A stretch of DNA of 64,000 bases. Source: Gemmatimonadota bacterium (GTDB lineage: Bacteria; Latescibacterota; UBA2968; GCA-2709665). Shown piece by piece: positions 33,957 to 42,484 of this stretch. How positions within the stretch are numbered: the stretch's first letter is position 1; each line of letters begins with the position of its first letter. The notes under the pieces were generated by a model. The model searched no databases and was not told the origin of the DNA. It saw only the letters and a program-made list of their open reading frames with translations. Position numbers and translations under genes: made by a program. Location: the NCBI GenBank assembly GCA_028874335.1, contig JAPPJY010000096.1, forward strand, positions 1 through 64,000, read 5' to 3'.

Positions 33957-36152
33957 ATGCGATACATTCCTTTTCTAATCCTGTGGAGCCTCCTCGCGAC
34001 CGCGCCACTCAAGGCGGGGGAGATCGCCGGCCGCGTCACCGACGCGGAGACGCAGGCGCCGGTCGCCAACGCGCGAGTCCGCGTTCTCAATGCCGATCCT
34101 GCGACAAAGACGGACCACCGGGGCCGTTTCGTCATTTCCGGTCTGAATGCCGGCACATATACGCTTGCGATATCGCATATCGCCTACCTGCCCGCGCAGC
34201 GCACGGTCAGCCTGACCGGAACGACGGACGTTCTCATCGAGCTGTCGCCCCGGACGTATCCTCTCGAGGACTTCCCGGTGATCGCGGAACCCTTCGGCGC
34301 CGGCGACATTCACAGGAGTCCGGCCTATGCGACCGTGATTACGCGCGAGAGCTTCGAGGGCAGAGAGACGACCCTGCCGGACGTCCTGGCCGAGGCCACG
34401 GGCGTACACGTCAAGCGCCTGGGCGGGCTGGGCGCATTCAGCACGATTTCCCTGCGGGGGTCATCGGCCGACCAGGTCGAAGTGTACCTCGACGGCGTTC
34501 TGTTGAATGCCGCCTTCGGCGGCGGCGTGGACCTCGGCAATCTCCCGCTGGCGCACGTCGGGCAGATCGAAGTGTATCGCGGGACGGGCGCCGGTGGCAA
34601 CGGTCTGGGAGGCGCCGTACACGTGCGCACACGCCGGTTACAGAGACGGTGGCGGCACGGTATTCGAGGGTCGTGGGGAGCTTTCGATACGCGGCTGCTG
34701 AGCGGTGTACTCGCAGGTGAGCGGGGGCATTCGGACTTTCTCGTTGTTGCCGACTACGCGCAAAGCGATAACGATTTCGGGTTTCTGGACGACAACGGGA
34801 CCGAATACAATGCGAATGACGACGTATGGAGCAAGCGCCGGAACAACAACCACCGGTCCGTCAACCTGCTGGGCAAATGGCGACGCACTTTAGGGGAAAA
34901 CAGCGGCCTGTCCGTTCACGAGACGATGTACTGGAAGGTCCAGGGCATGCCAGGTATCAGCAACAACCAGTCCCGGAATGCGCAGCTGGATGCCTTCCGC
35001 ACGATGACGGAAGTCACATACCAGAATCGGGCGCTGTCGAACGGCATGAGTACGCATCAATCGGTTTACGTCACGCACACCAGGGAGCGGTTCCGCGATC
35101 CCGGCGGCGAAGTTGGAATCGGCCGCCAGGATAACGAATATCGCACGCGCACGTATGGATGGCGGGGCCGTTTGCAGACGGTCCTGCTTTCGCGCTGCAA
35201 TGCAACGGCCGTCGTTGGCCTGCGCCGGGAGGCCTATGCGCCCACAGCGCGGATCCGGGGTGTCGCGAATTTCTTCGACAGCCGGCGATGGGTCTTTTCC
35301 GCGCGGGCTGGTGCCGATGTTTCCTTGCCGGGGAAATCCGGCGTGTGGTCGATGGGTGCCGAACACCGACTCGTACACAGCTCATTCACCGGCGCCAATC
35401 CGTTCGATTTTTCTCCGCTTGCGCCCGATTCCGCGAATACCCGCAATCTCACGAGCGTTCGTACCGGGGTGCGGCTGGACCTTGCACCGCACCTGACGTT
35501 CAAGGCCAATGCGGGGCGCGTCTTCCGGACTCCGTCTTTCTTCGAACTCTTCGGCGACCGCGGCGGCGTGGTGGGCAACGTCAATCTTCGGCCCGAATAC
35601 GGGATCGCGTGGGACGGGGGCGTACGTTTTTCGGACGGGACGAATACCCTGGAACTGGCGTTCTTCGACCACCGCTACGATGACCTGATCCAGTTTGTCC
35701 ACACCTCTCAGGCCACTTCGCGGCCCGTGAACATCGGCAGAGCCCGCGTCTACGGGCTCGAAGTATCCGCGCAAAGGCGCTTCGGGCCTCGTTTCAGCCT
35801 TTCCGGGAATTACACGATTCAAAACGCCAGAGACCGATCGGCAGTTCCATATCTGACCAGCAATGTCCTGCCCAACCGTCCTCCCCACGCGCTTTTTGTC
35901 CGCGCGACGGCACGGAAGGGACGTTGGACCCTGGCCTATGATTACAGCCTCGAGGACGGCAGCTTTCTGGACCAGGCCAACCGACGTCCCCTGTCGGTGC
36001 GCCAGATTCACAATGCCGGCGTGAAGGTGAATACCGGGCTGCGGTTGCAAATCGGTCTGGAGGCGAAAAATATATCCAGTGCGCAGGTCGCCGATACGTG
36101 GGGTTATCCGCTGCCGGGACGGGCGTTCTTCGTGAGCATAAGAACGAAATAG
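33957..36152 (+). CDS. btuB: TonB-dependent receptor (BtuB-like) with N-terminal carboxypeptidase-regulatory-like domain
   Basis: The 731-residue outer-membrane protein has a signal peptide (LILWSLLATAPLKA). A CarboxypepD_reg/SusC-like domain follows at residues 20-100 (GEIAGRVTDAETQAPVANAR), then the plug (TTLPDVLAEATGVHVKRLGG, ISLRGSSADQVEVYLDGVLL) and a 22-strand-type barrel ending in aromatic GRAFFVSIRTK. It would take up corrinoids using TonB energy. It starts 3 bp after the btuF stop. The length is in the BtuB/FecA range. The domain order is typical of the FCB group. Confidence 0.9.
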   Translation: MRYIPFLILWSLLATAPLKAGEIAGRVTDAETQAPVANARVRVLNADPATKTDHRGRFVISGLNAGTYTLAISHIAYLPAQRTVSLTGTTDVLIELSPRTYPLEDFPVIAEPFGAGDIHRSPAYATVITRESFEGRETTLPDVLAEATGVHVKRLGGLGAFSTISLRGSSADQVEVYLDGVLLNAAFGGGVDLGNLPLAHVGQIEVYRGTGAGGNGLGGAVHVRTRRLQRRWRHGIRGSWGAFDTRLLSGVLAGERGHSDFLVVADYAQSDNDFGFLDDNGTEYNANDDVWSKRRNNNHRSVNLLGKWRRTLGENSGLSVHETMYWKVQGMPGISNNQSRNAQLDAFRTMTEVTYQNRALSNGMSTHQSVYVTHTRERFRDPGGEVGIGRQDNEYRTRTYGWRGRLQTVLLSRCNATAVVGLRREAYAPTARIRGVANFFDSRRWVFSARAGADVSLPGKSGVWSMGAEHRLVHSSFTGANPFDFSPLAPDSANTRNLTSVRTGVRLDLAPHLTFKANAGRVFRTPSFFELFGDRGGVVGNVNLRPEYGIAWDGGVRFSDGTNTLELAFFDHRYDDLIQFVHTSQATSRPVNIGRARVYGLEVSAQRRFGPRFSLSGNYTIQNARDRSAVPYLTSNVLPNRPPHALFVRATARKGRWTLAYDYSLEDGSFLDQANRRPLSVRQIHNAGVKVNTGLRLQIGLEAKNISSAQVADTWGYPLPGRAFFVSIRTK

Positions 36153-36277
36153 GCAATGTTGGGACGAAGCGGGAAGGCCTCGTTGCGCACCCGCCTCTTT
36201 CAACCGAAGTCTTCCTGTCCTGCGAAGACTGAACAACAGATCGTGGTCTTTTACACTTTACCCAAGGGGAGGATTCA

Positions 36278-37519
36278 ATGAGGTGGTTTCTGCTGGCTCT
36301 GTTTCTTGCAACCGATGCATTCGCGAACCAGGCGGTGATGACCACGACGGATTACACAAGCGGAGCATTGTCAAGCCTGGATCTCGGCACGAATACGGCT
36401 GCGAACGACCACCTGGTCATTCATTCCGACGCCGTCGTGCGCGTCTATCGCGACAAGGTGTACGTTCTCAATCGTCTGGGTCAGGACAACGTGATCGTCC
36501 TCGATCGCGGCGATCTTGCGACGCCCTTGACGCAATATTCCACGGGGAACGGCTCGAACCCCCACGATATCGCCTTTGTCAGCGAGGAGAAAGCGTATAT
36601 CTCTCTTTACGAACGAACGCTATTGCTCATCGTCAATCCCGTCACGGGCGATTCGCTGGGTTCGGTGGACCTTTCAACATTCGCGGATGCCGACGGCCTG
36701 CCCGAAACGTCTCAGCTGTCAGTACACGGCGGCCAGTTGTTCGCCGCGTGCCATCGGCTGGACAGGGAGAATGGGTGGGTACCCACCGAATTCTCAACGA
36801 TTGCAGTTGTCGACGTGACGACCGACCATCTCGTGGACGCGGATCCGGCGGCAGAGGGCACGCAGGGGATTGAAATGACCAGCAAGAATCCCGCGGGTGC
36901 AGCCCGGCGAGGCAGCAAGTGGATCGTAAGTGCGGTGAATACGTACTCCGACCTGACCGACGGCGGTATCGAGGTGATCGATCTTGAGGCCATGCGGAGC
37001 GAAGGCATGGTGCTGGACGAGGCGGCCGTGGGCGGCAATCTGAGTTCTCTGGTGATGACTTCCGATAGCGATGGATACGCCGTCGTAACCGACGAGAACT
37101 TCGTCAATACCGTCAAACGGCTGGATCTGACGGCAGGATCCGTTTCTCAGGGGCTCGACGGTCTTTCCGGCGGATTCGTACCCGGCCTTGGCGTGTTCGG
37201 TGAACGGTTATATATTCTGGACCAGGGGAGTTTCGGCGATCCGGCGTCCGCCGGCGTCAAGGTCTACGACGTGAGTACGGATGAGCTCGTGGCCGGTCCG
37301 ATCGGCACAGGATTGCCGCCGTCCAGCATTGCGTTCGTCGGCAGTGTGGCTGATTTCGATGGGGATTGCGTTGTGGACTTCAGCGATTTCCTGGCATTTG
37401 CCTCCGTGTTCGGCAGGACAGCCGGTGACGATGATTTCGACGGCAGGTTCGACCTTAACGGCAATGAAGAGGTCGATTTTCAGGACTTCCTGATCTTTGC
37501 CTCGGAATTTGGAGGCTGA
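36278..37519 (+). CDS. Secreted beta-propeller with dockerin-like tail; BtuG-like candidate B12-binding surface protein
   Basis: The 413-residue protein has a signal peptide (MRWFLLALFLATDAFA) followed by about 340 residues of WD/YncE-like propeller repeats: VRVYRDKVYVLNRLGQDNVI, DIAFVSEEKAYISLYERTLL, TIAVVDVTTDHLVDAD, VKVYDVSTDELVAGP. The last 60 residues are two EF-hand/dockerin-like units (DFDGDCVVDFSDFLAFASVF, DLNGNEEVDFQDFLIFASEF) that probably bind calcium or mediate surface attachment. It lies directly behind btuB. In Bacteroides the surface propeller BtuG lies beside BtuB and hands it B12 with very high affinity; the fold and gene order here suggest the same task, which is inference. 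Confidence 0.75.
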   Translation: MRWFLLALFLATDAFANQAVMTTTDYTSGALSSLDLGTNTAANDHLVIHSDAVVRVYRDKVYVLNRLGQDNVIVLDRGDLATPLTQYSTGNGSNPHDIAFVSEEKAYISLYERTLLLIVNPVTGDSLGSVDLSTFADADGLPETSQLSVHGGQLFAACHRLDRENGWVPTEFSTIAVVDVTTDHLVDADPAAEGTQGIEMTSKNPAGAARRGSKWIVSAVNTYSDLTDGGIEVIDLEAMRSEGMVLDEAAVGGNLSSLVMTSDSDGYAVVTDENFVNTVKRLDLTAGSVSQGLDGLSGGFVPGLGVFGERLYILDQGSFGDPASAGVKVYDVSTDELVAGPIGTGLPPSSIAFVGSVADFDGDCVVDFSDFLAFASVFGRTAGDDDFDGRFDLNGNEEVDFQDFLIFASEFGG

Positions 37520-37599
37520 TGAACAGAGGAGAAGACAAGGGTAGAACGAAGAAGGAAGAAGGAAGAAGCGTTGGTAACTTTGCAATATGCGACGCCCGC

Positions 37600-37982
37600 G
37601 ACTGGGTTCTGGTTGGGTTACGAGAAGTGGATAGCGGTTTGGCGCGAGACCTACCCCCTAACCCCCTTCCTGAGAGGAAGGGGGAACGGCGATGGGTGGT
37701 TGTGCAGGTTTTGCGACGTGCCGGGATGGCGAATCCCTTTCAATCAGAGTGTCTATCAATGACCGGCACGCGAAACCTGGTTTTCCTCCCCCTCTCCCTG
37801 TGGGAGAGAGGGCCGGGGAGAGAGGTCTGGGCGGTGGTGAGCGGTGGCTTTTGGTTTTGCTTTTCGCTTTTTGCTGACGGCCGATAGCTGATAGCTTTCT
37901 TGAGAGGTCTGCGGGGCTGGGGTCGCCTTTGATCTTGCCTTTTGCCTTTAGCTGATGGCTGACGGCTGATCGCTGATAGCTG
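37600..37982. repeat. Repeat-rich intergenic block between the propeller gene and cbiZ
   Basis: The 474 bp gap has no supported gene. It holds CCCCCTAACCCCCTTCCTGA-type and CCTCTCCCTGTGGGAGAGAG palindromic units, then several copies of the GCTGATAGCTG family (37870-37895 and 37945-37982), one ending ten bases before the cbiZ start. A frame spanning 37519-37887 is entirely made of these repeats. Confidence 0.6.
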
Positions 37983-37993
37983 CCTTTTTTCTT

Positions 37994-39118
37994 ATGTACG
38001 AATACCTCGATCGCCACGAACACTACGGTCTCCATCGCGATGGCCGTTATCTGATCGTTGAACTGCGGACGCCCCACCAGGTCCTGAGTACGTCGGCGCA
38101 TCGCGGCGGGCTGTGCATGGACCTCCGATTTCTGGTGAATCACCAGAGTTGCGAAGGGACGGGGCACGAAGCCCGCTTTGCGTTGATCAGGCAACTCGGC
38201 CAGACGGGCTATCACCGCCACGTCTGCGCGGAACGCGGTCTGCCGCCGGATGACGTCGCCGTGATGGGTACGGCCGCGAACATGAACTGCGCGGCCCACG
38301 TCGTGGAAACCCACGCGGAATTGCGCGTATGCGCGGTCGTGACGGCGGGCGTGGAGGGCAATGCGGGATGCGCAGGCGATCCGGCAACCTGGCACGAAGA
38401 GGATGCAGAATGGATCCGGACGAATCCGCACGCCGGCACCATCAACACCATGCTGCTCATCAACTGGCCGCTCACGCCGGGCGCGATGGCGCGGGCGGCA
38501 GTCACGATGACCGAGGGCAAGTCGGCCGCACTGCGTGACCTTGCCGTGTCCAGCCGCTATTCTCACGACCTCGCGACGGGAACCGGCACCGATCAGTTCT
38601 GTGTCGCGGCGCCGCTGGACGAATCGAGAATACCAAAGACCAACGCCGGCCACCACGCGAAACTGGGGGAATTAATCGGACGGGCGGTACGCAAGGCCAC
38701 ACTGGAGTCCCTGCGATGGCAGAACGGCCTGGAGCCGTCACATACAAGAAGCGTCTTCCACGCGCTGAAGCGTCTCGGGTTCAGACGCGACCGGTTTCTG
38801 CGGGCCATGGACATACGCCTGAAGGAACAGGAACGCGAATTGATGGAAAAAAACCTCGAGTCGGTCGTTTATGAACCGCGTGTGTCGGCTGCGGCTTATG
38901 CGTACGCGGCGGTCTGGGACCGCGTGCGGTTCGGCACGCTTTCGCATGCGCTGGCCGATCCGGTGTTGCGGCAGCAGGCGGCAACGTTGGCTGCCTCGCT
39001 GGCGGCGAAACCCGAAGCGTGGCCGTCCTGTTACGCCAGGCTTCACGCAAAGGAAAACGCCCCGCTGGATCTCGTCTACGATGCGCTCGCCCTCGGATGG
39101 CGTCTGAAATGGACCTGA
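37994..39118 (+). CDS. cbiZ: Adenosylcobinamide amidohydrolase CbiZ
   Basis: The N-terminal 230 residues match CbiZ: VMGTAANMNCAAHV, VCAVVTAGVEGNAGCAGDP, INTMLLINWPLTPGAMARA, MTEGKSAALRDLAVSSRYS and TGTGTDQFCVAAP. The enzyme removes the aminopropanol arm from adenosylcobinamide, giving adenosylcobyric acid, the entry to corrinoid salvage and lower-ligand remodelling. The C-terminal 140 residues (from about 235) form an additional helical region absent from minimal CbiZ. It overlaps the cbiB start by 10 bases, so both are translated together. Confidence 0.9.
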   Translation: MYEYLDRHEHYGLHRDGRYLIVELRTPHQVLSTSAHRGGLCMDLRFLVNHQSCEGTGHEARFALIRQLGQTGYHRHVCAERGLPPDDVAVMGTAANMNCAAHVVETHAELRVCAVVTAGVEGNAGCAGDPATWHEEDAEWIRTNPHAGTINTMLLINWPLTPGAMARAAVTMTEGKSAALRDLAVSSRYSHDLATGTGTDQFCVAAPLDESRIPKTNAGHHAKLGELIGRAVRKATLESLRWQNGLEPSHTRSVFHALKRLGFRRDRFLRAMDIRLKEQERELMEKNLESVVYEPRVSAAAYAYAAVWDRVRFGTLSHALADPVLRQQAATLAASLAAKPEAWPSCYARLHAKENAPLDLVYDALALGWRLKWT

Positions 39119-40089
39119 CCTTGCTCGCGCCTGACCCGATTCTTCTCCTCTTCGCGGTGTTTCTGGACGGGCTGTTCGGGGACCCGGTTTTTGCGTGGCA
39201 CCCCATTCGCCTGATGGGTGGTGCGCTCTCCATTTTCGAGCGGATGCTGCGCCGCCTGGGTCTGGACGGCTACGCGGGCGGTTGTATGCTGATGTTGCTC
39301 CTCTCCGTGTTCTGGATTGGGCTGATCTGTGGATTGGCGATGGTTTTGAGTCATTTCCAATACGATATCGGATGGATCTTCCAGGCATATATACTATTTA
39401 GTATGATTGCGCTCAAGGATCTGTGCAGACACGGGATGGCCATTGATCGCGCCGCCGACCCTGATGGCGCGCGAAGGGCGGTTTCGATGCTCGTCGGCCG
39501 GGACACCGACAGGATGGATGCCGCGGCCTGCCGGCGGGCGGGTATGGAAAGCTTGAGCGAGAACGCAGTGGACGGGTTTGTTTCGCCCATCTTCTGGTAC
39601 GTGGTTCTGGGACTTCCGGGGATCGTCTTCTTCAAGGTGGTGAGTACCATGGACTCCATGGTGGGATTCAGGACACCGCGATACCGTTACTTCGGCTGGT
39701 GCGGCGCCCGGATGGACGACATGCTCAATTATATCCCGTCAAGATTGACCTATCTTGGGATGGTAGTCGTCGCCTTCTTCCTGCCCGGATGTTCCGCCCG
39801 CAAGGCGCTGCTTGCCGGTTGGCGGCAGCACGCGCTCGTTCCCGGACCGAATTCCGGCTGGAGCGAAGCGACGGCCGCGGGCGCATTGCAACGGCGTCTC
39901 GTGGGTCCCATCTGGCAGGATGGAAAGCAGGTAACCGACCTCTGGCTGGGTGACGGATCCGACCCGGAAGGCGGACAGCCCGGGGACATGCGTCGCATGT
40001 GCGCGTTTGTCATTGTCACCTGTCTCCTGGCGACAGGCGCGGCCGCTGCCTGTTTGGTCGTTTTGCGCCCGCACGAGTTGACTTTCTGA
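39109..40089 (+). CDS. cbiB: Adenosylcobinamide-phosphate synthase CbiB
   Basis: The 326-residue membrane protein begins with the family signature LLLFAVFLDGLFGDPVFAWH then PIRLMGGALSIFE. Later come MESLSENAVDGFVSPIFWY, MDSMVGFRTPRYRYFGW and MLNYIPSRLTYLGMVVVAFF. At least four hydrophobic helices are evident. CbiB attaches aminopropanol phosphate to adenosylcobyric acid. The ATG at 39109 (MDLTLLAPD) fits the family's N-terminus; an ATG at 39100 is also possible. Coupled with cbiZ upstream, it would rebuild the nucleotide loop arm that CbiZ removes. Confidence 0.9.
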   Translation: MDLTLLAPDPILLLFAVFLDGLFGDPVFAWHPIRLMGGALSIFERMLRRLGLDGYAGGCMLMLLLSVFWIGLICGLAMVLSHFQYDIGWIFQAYILFSMIALKDLCRHGMAIDRAADPDGARRAVSMLVGRDTDRMDAAACRRAGMESLSENAVDGFVSPIFWYVVLGLPGIVFFKVVSTMDSMVGFRTPRYRYFGWCGARMDDMLNYIPSRLTYLGMVVVAFFLPGCSARKALLAGWRQHALVPGPNSGWSEATAAGALQRRLVGPIWQDGKQVTDLWLGDGSDPEGGQPGDMRRMCAFVIVTCLLATGAAAACLVVLRPHELTF

Positions 40090-40155
40090 TCTCCCGCCGC
40101 TATCTTGGTCTGCCTTGCTCATCCTGATCCACGGACGTCCTTCAGAAAGGCGACC

Positions 40156-41745
40156 ATGATGAAATCTCCAATCGCTGCGCTGGGGCTGGCGGCTCTCTTT
40201 TTCTTTTCAACATCTGGGCTCGCTCATGACGACGGGGTGCGAGCGCACGAAGTTGTAGACAGAGAGACCCTGATGGCATTCGTAGTTGCGGCCCGGGACT
40301 CCCTGGAAGGCGCCGCGGACTTCGCCGAAGTCGGGCGACTGGTGGAGGCATTCAGGTCCGAAGGCGATTGGAAAGCCGGCCCGGTCTATCTCGTTATTCT
40401 GACCCCGGAAGGCGTGGTGCAGGTTCACGCGGCCGATGTGAAGTTCGAAGACAAGAATGTACTCGAACTCGAGGATGACAGGGGAACGAAGCTTGTCCGG
40501 GACATGCTCTTCGCGGCGGATGAGGACGGCGGTTTTGTCGAATACTACTGGGACGATCCGGACGTGGAGGACGACGAACCGTCCAGACTCGCTTACGCGG
40601 TACCCGTTGCCATTCAAGGGGACGACTTCATCCTTGTCGGCGGCTTCCATATGGATCTGTCAGACGTTGACGCCGAGCCGAACATCTTTGAACTGCTGGA
40701 GGTAACGGCCCGGGACGTCAAGGACAGAGAGTCGCTGAAAGCCTTTGTGGAAGGGCTGAGGGTCCTCGTTCCCATCATCGAAGAAAAGGGCTATGCGTAC
40801 CTGGCGACCGTGCAGGCCGCAATCAGGACCGAGGGCGAGGATTTCAAACATGGTTCGATATACATCTTCGTCATAAGCTCCTCGGGCCACCTGATCTTTC
40901 ACGGCACCGCCGACCTCAGTCTGATAGGCGAGAATATGTACGACGTCGAGGACGTCAACGGCCTCAAAATCGTACAGGAGATCATTGCGAAGGCCGAAGA
41001 AGGCGGCGGGTTCGTGAAATACTATTGGGACAATCCGGCGGTCATCGGAGACGAGGACACCAGGTCGCCCAAGCTGAGCTACGTGATCCCGGTCAACGTA
41101 TTCGGCCAGACCTTTATCGTGGGAGCGGGTATCTATCTGGAGAGCGATATCGCATTCGAAGACGTCGCCCAGGTGGAGGTACAGATTGTGGGCGATGGCG
41201 ATCCGGGGGGCCTGACCGTCGAGGTTTCGCGTTCTATTTCCGGACGTGCGCCCGTCTACGCGTGGCGCAAAACGACTGATGACACTGGACGCGCCGTGGT
41301 GAGAGTGACACCGGACGACCAGCGCCGCGTAAACGGCATGTACCGGGCGCGCGTGCGTCGTGCGGAAGGAGAGACCATCGCCAGCTGGAGCAGCATTCCG
41401 CTGATGCCCGGCAGGTGCGTGACTTATGTGGTCGATCTGAATGGCGATGTAAGCGCCGTCAAGTCGCTCTCGGCATCGTTGGGACCGAACCGTCCGAATC
41501 CGTTCAACCCCGCGACAACCATACGCTATTCCCTGGAAAGAGCGGTCGACGTGGAACTGGCGATCTACAACCTGTTGGGCCAGGAGGTCCGGCTGCTGGT
41601 TCGACGGTTCCAGCCCGCGGGAAGCTATACGGTCACGTGGGACGGCCGCGACGCTGCCGGACGACAGGTGAGTACGGGCGTGTACCTGTATCGGCTTCGG
41701 GCGGGGACGGACGTGGTGTCGCGCAAGATGGTGCTGGCGAAATAA
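40156..41745 (+). CDS. Secreted double-Cache-domain protein with FlgD-like/T9SS-type C-terminal sorting domain
   Basis: The 529-residue product, with AAAGG before its ATG, has a signal peptide (IAALGLAALFFFSTSGLAH). Two related Cache_2-like domains follow, one at residues 30-180 and one at about 185-345 (GSIYIFVISSSGHLIFHG, DVNGLKIVQEIIAKAEEGGG, KLSYVIPVNVFGQTFIVGAG). A beta-sandwich then leads to the FlgD/T9SS-like tail (PNPFNPATTIRYSLERAVDV, AGRQVSTGVYLYRLRAG, SRKMVLAK at the end). Cache domains usually belong to membrane-bound chemoreceptors; here they are in a free secreted protein without a transmembrane anchor. Its place within the B12 operon suggests surface ligand capture. It could also be an unrelated passenger. 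Confidence 0.8.
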   Translation: MMKSPIAALGLAALFFFSTSGLAHDDGVRAHEVVDRETLMAFVVAARDSLEGAADFAEVGRLVEAFRSEGDWKAGPVYLVILTPEGVVQVHAADVKFEDKNVLELEDDRGTKLVRDMLFAADEDGGFVEYYWDDPDVEDDEPSRLAYAVPVAIQGDDFILVGGFHMDLSDVDAEPNIFELLEVTARDVKDRESLKAFVEGLRVLVPIIEEKGYAYLATVQAAIRTEGEDFKHGSIYIFVISSSGHLIFHGTADLSLIGENMYDVEDVNGLKIVQEIIAKAEEGGGFVKYYWDNPAVIGDEDTRSPKLSYVIPVNVFGQTFIVGAGIYLESDIAFEDVAQVEVQIVGDGDPGGLTVEVSRSISGRAPVYAWRKTTDDTGRAVVRVTPDDQRRVNGMYRARVRRAEGETIASWSSIPLMPGRCVTYVVDLNGDVSAVKSLSASLGPNRPNPFNPATTIRYSLERAVDVELAIYNLLGQEVRLLVRRFQPAGSYTVTWDGRDAAGRQVSTGVYLYRLRAGTDVVSRKMVLAK

Positions 41746-41945
41746 TGGCCGCGCGAAAACTTTCCATTCGTTGACTTTCAACAGTTAGTCGGCCATTATT
41801 TGCACGCGCCTTCAAATGCCCGTTAAATCGCCTGACGAATCCTTGTAACGAACGGTTTGTTCGGCTGTGTGCCAAGCGGCTGGAAAGTCGTGCTGGATCT
41901 GGCTATTTCCACATCGCTGATGGAATAGTCCGCTCAGAGGAAATT

Positions 41946-42215
41946 ATGAAAACCTATCTGTTTAGGGCTGTGCTGAAGAAAGACAAATGGCCAGATGAGC
42001 CGGATTCGAAAGCCGTGTGGCGGGCGTATATTCCATTATTGGAGCATAGAGGAGCAGCAAGCTGGGGATATACCGTGAAAGAGGCTCTGGAGAATCTAGA
42101 AAACGCTGCTGTTCTGCTTGTTGCGTACCTGTTGGAAAACGGAGAAGAGATCCCTTCCGAGCCATCTTCGCAGATCGAGGTCAGCGATGTGCCAATGGTC
42201 ACTGTAGCCATCTGA
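41946..42215 (+). CDS. hicB: HicB-family antitoxin
   Basis: The 89-residue protein shows the HicB fold: SKAVWRAYIPLLEHRGAASW, GYTVKEALENLENAAVLL, then a longer C-terminal tail. It is followed at once (1 bp gap) by a broken hicA, giving the unusual hicB-hicA order. The pair separates the Cache-protein gene from btuD in the B12 operon and therefore looks like an intrusion. Confidence 0.82.
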   Translation: MKTYLFRAVLKKDKWPDEPDSKAVWRAYIPLLEHRGAASWGYTVKEALENLENAAVLLVAYLLENGEEIPSEPSSQIEVSDVPMVTVAI

Positions 42216-42216
42216 T

Positions 42217-42459
42217 ATGGCCATTGATTATAGCAGGCTTCGATCACTGACGGCACGCAGATTGATTCGGGCATTGAACAGAGACGGGTTTCGCGAATAC
42301 AGAAGGAAGGCGTGACCCGTTTTTTTGTGCACGAGGATGGGAGCCGTCCACCTGCACAAAATGAATCAGACCTTTGCAGTGGTTACACTCAAGTCAATCG
42401 TCGAGCGTCAGGTTCAGTGGGGAGAGAAGTATCTTGAGCGTCTTGGGCTGTTGAAGTGA
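42217..42459 (+). pseudogene. hicA: Decayed hicA toxin gene
   Basis: The first 32 codons read as a HicA N-terminus (YSRLRSLTARRLIRALNRDG then FREYRRKA) and end at TGA (42313-42315). The middle is legible only in another frame (EGVTRFFVHEDGSRPP), and the last 28 codons return to the first frame as a good HicA C-terminus (FAVVTLKSIVERQVQW, EKYLERLGLLK, stop at 42457-42459). Two compensating indels, near 42310 and 42350, explain this. The toxin is thus inactive or would need correction. Confidence 0.78.
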
Positions 42460-42484
42460 GGCTCTTTGTCCTTTCGGAGGCGCA

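Noticed and set aside
37519-37887. 122-codon frame after the beta-propeller gene
   Set aside because: Consists entirely of GGGAGAG- and GCTGATAGCTG-type repeats; no homology pattern.
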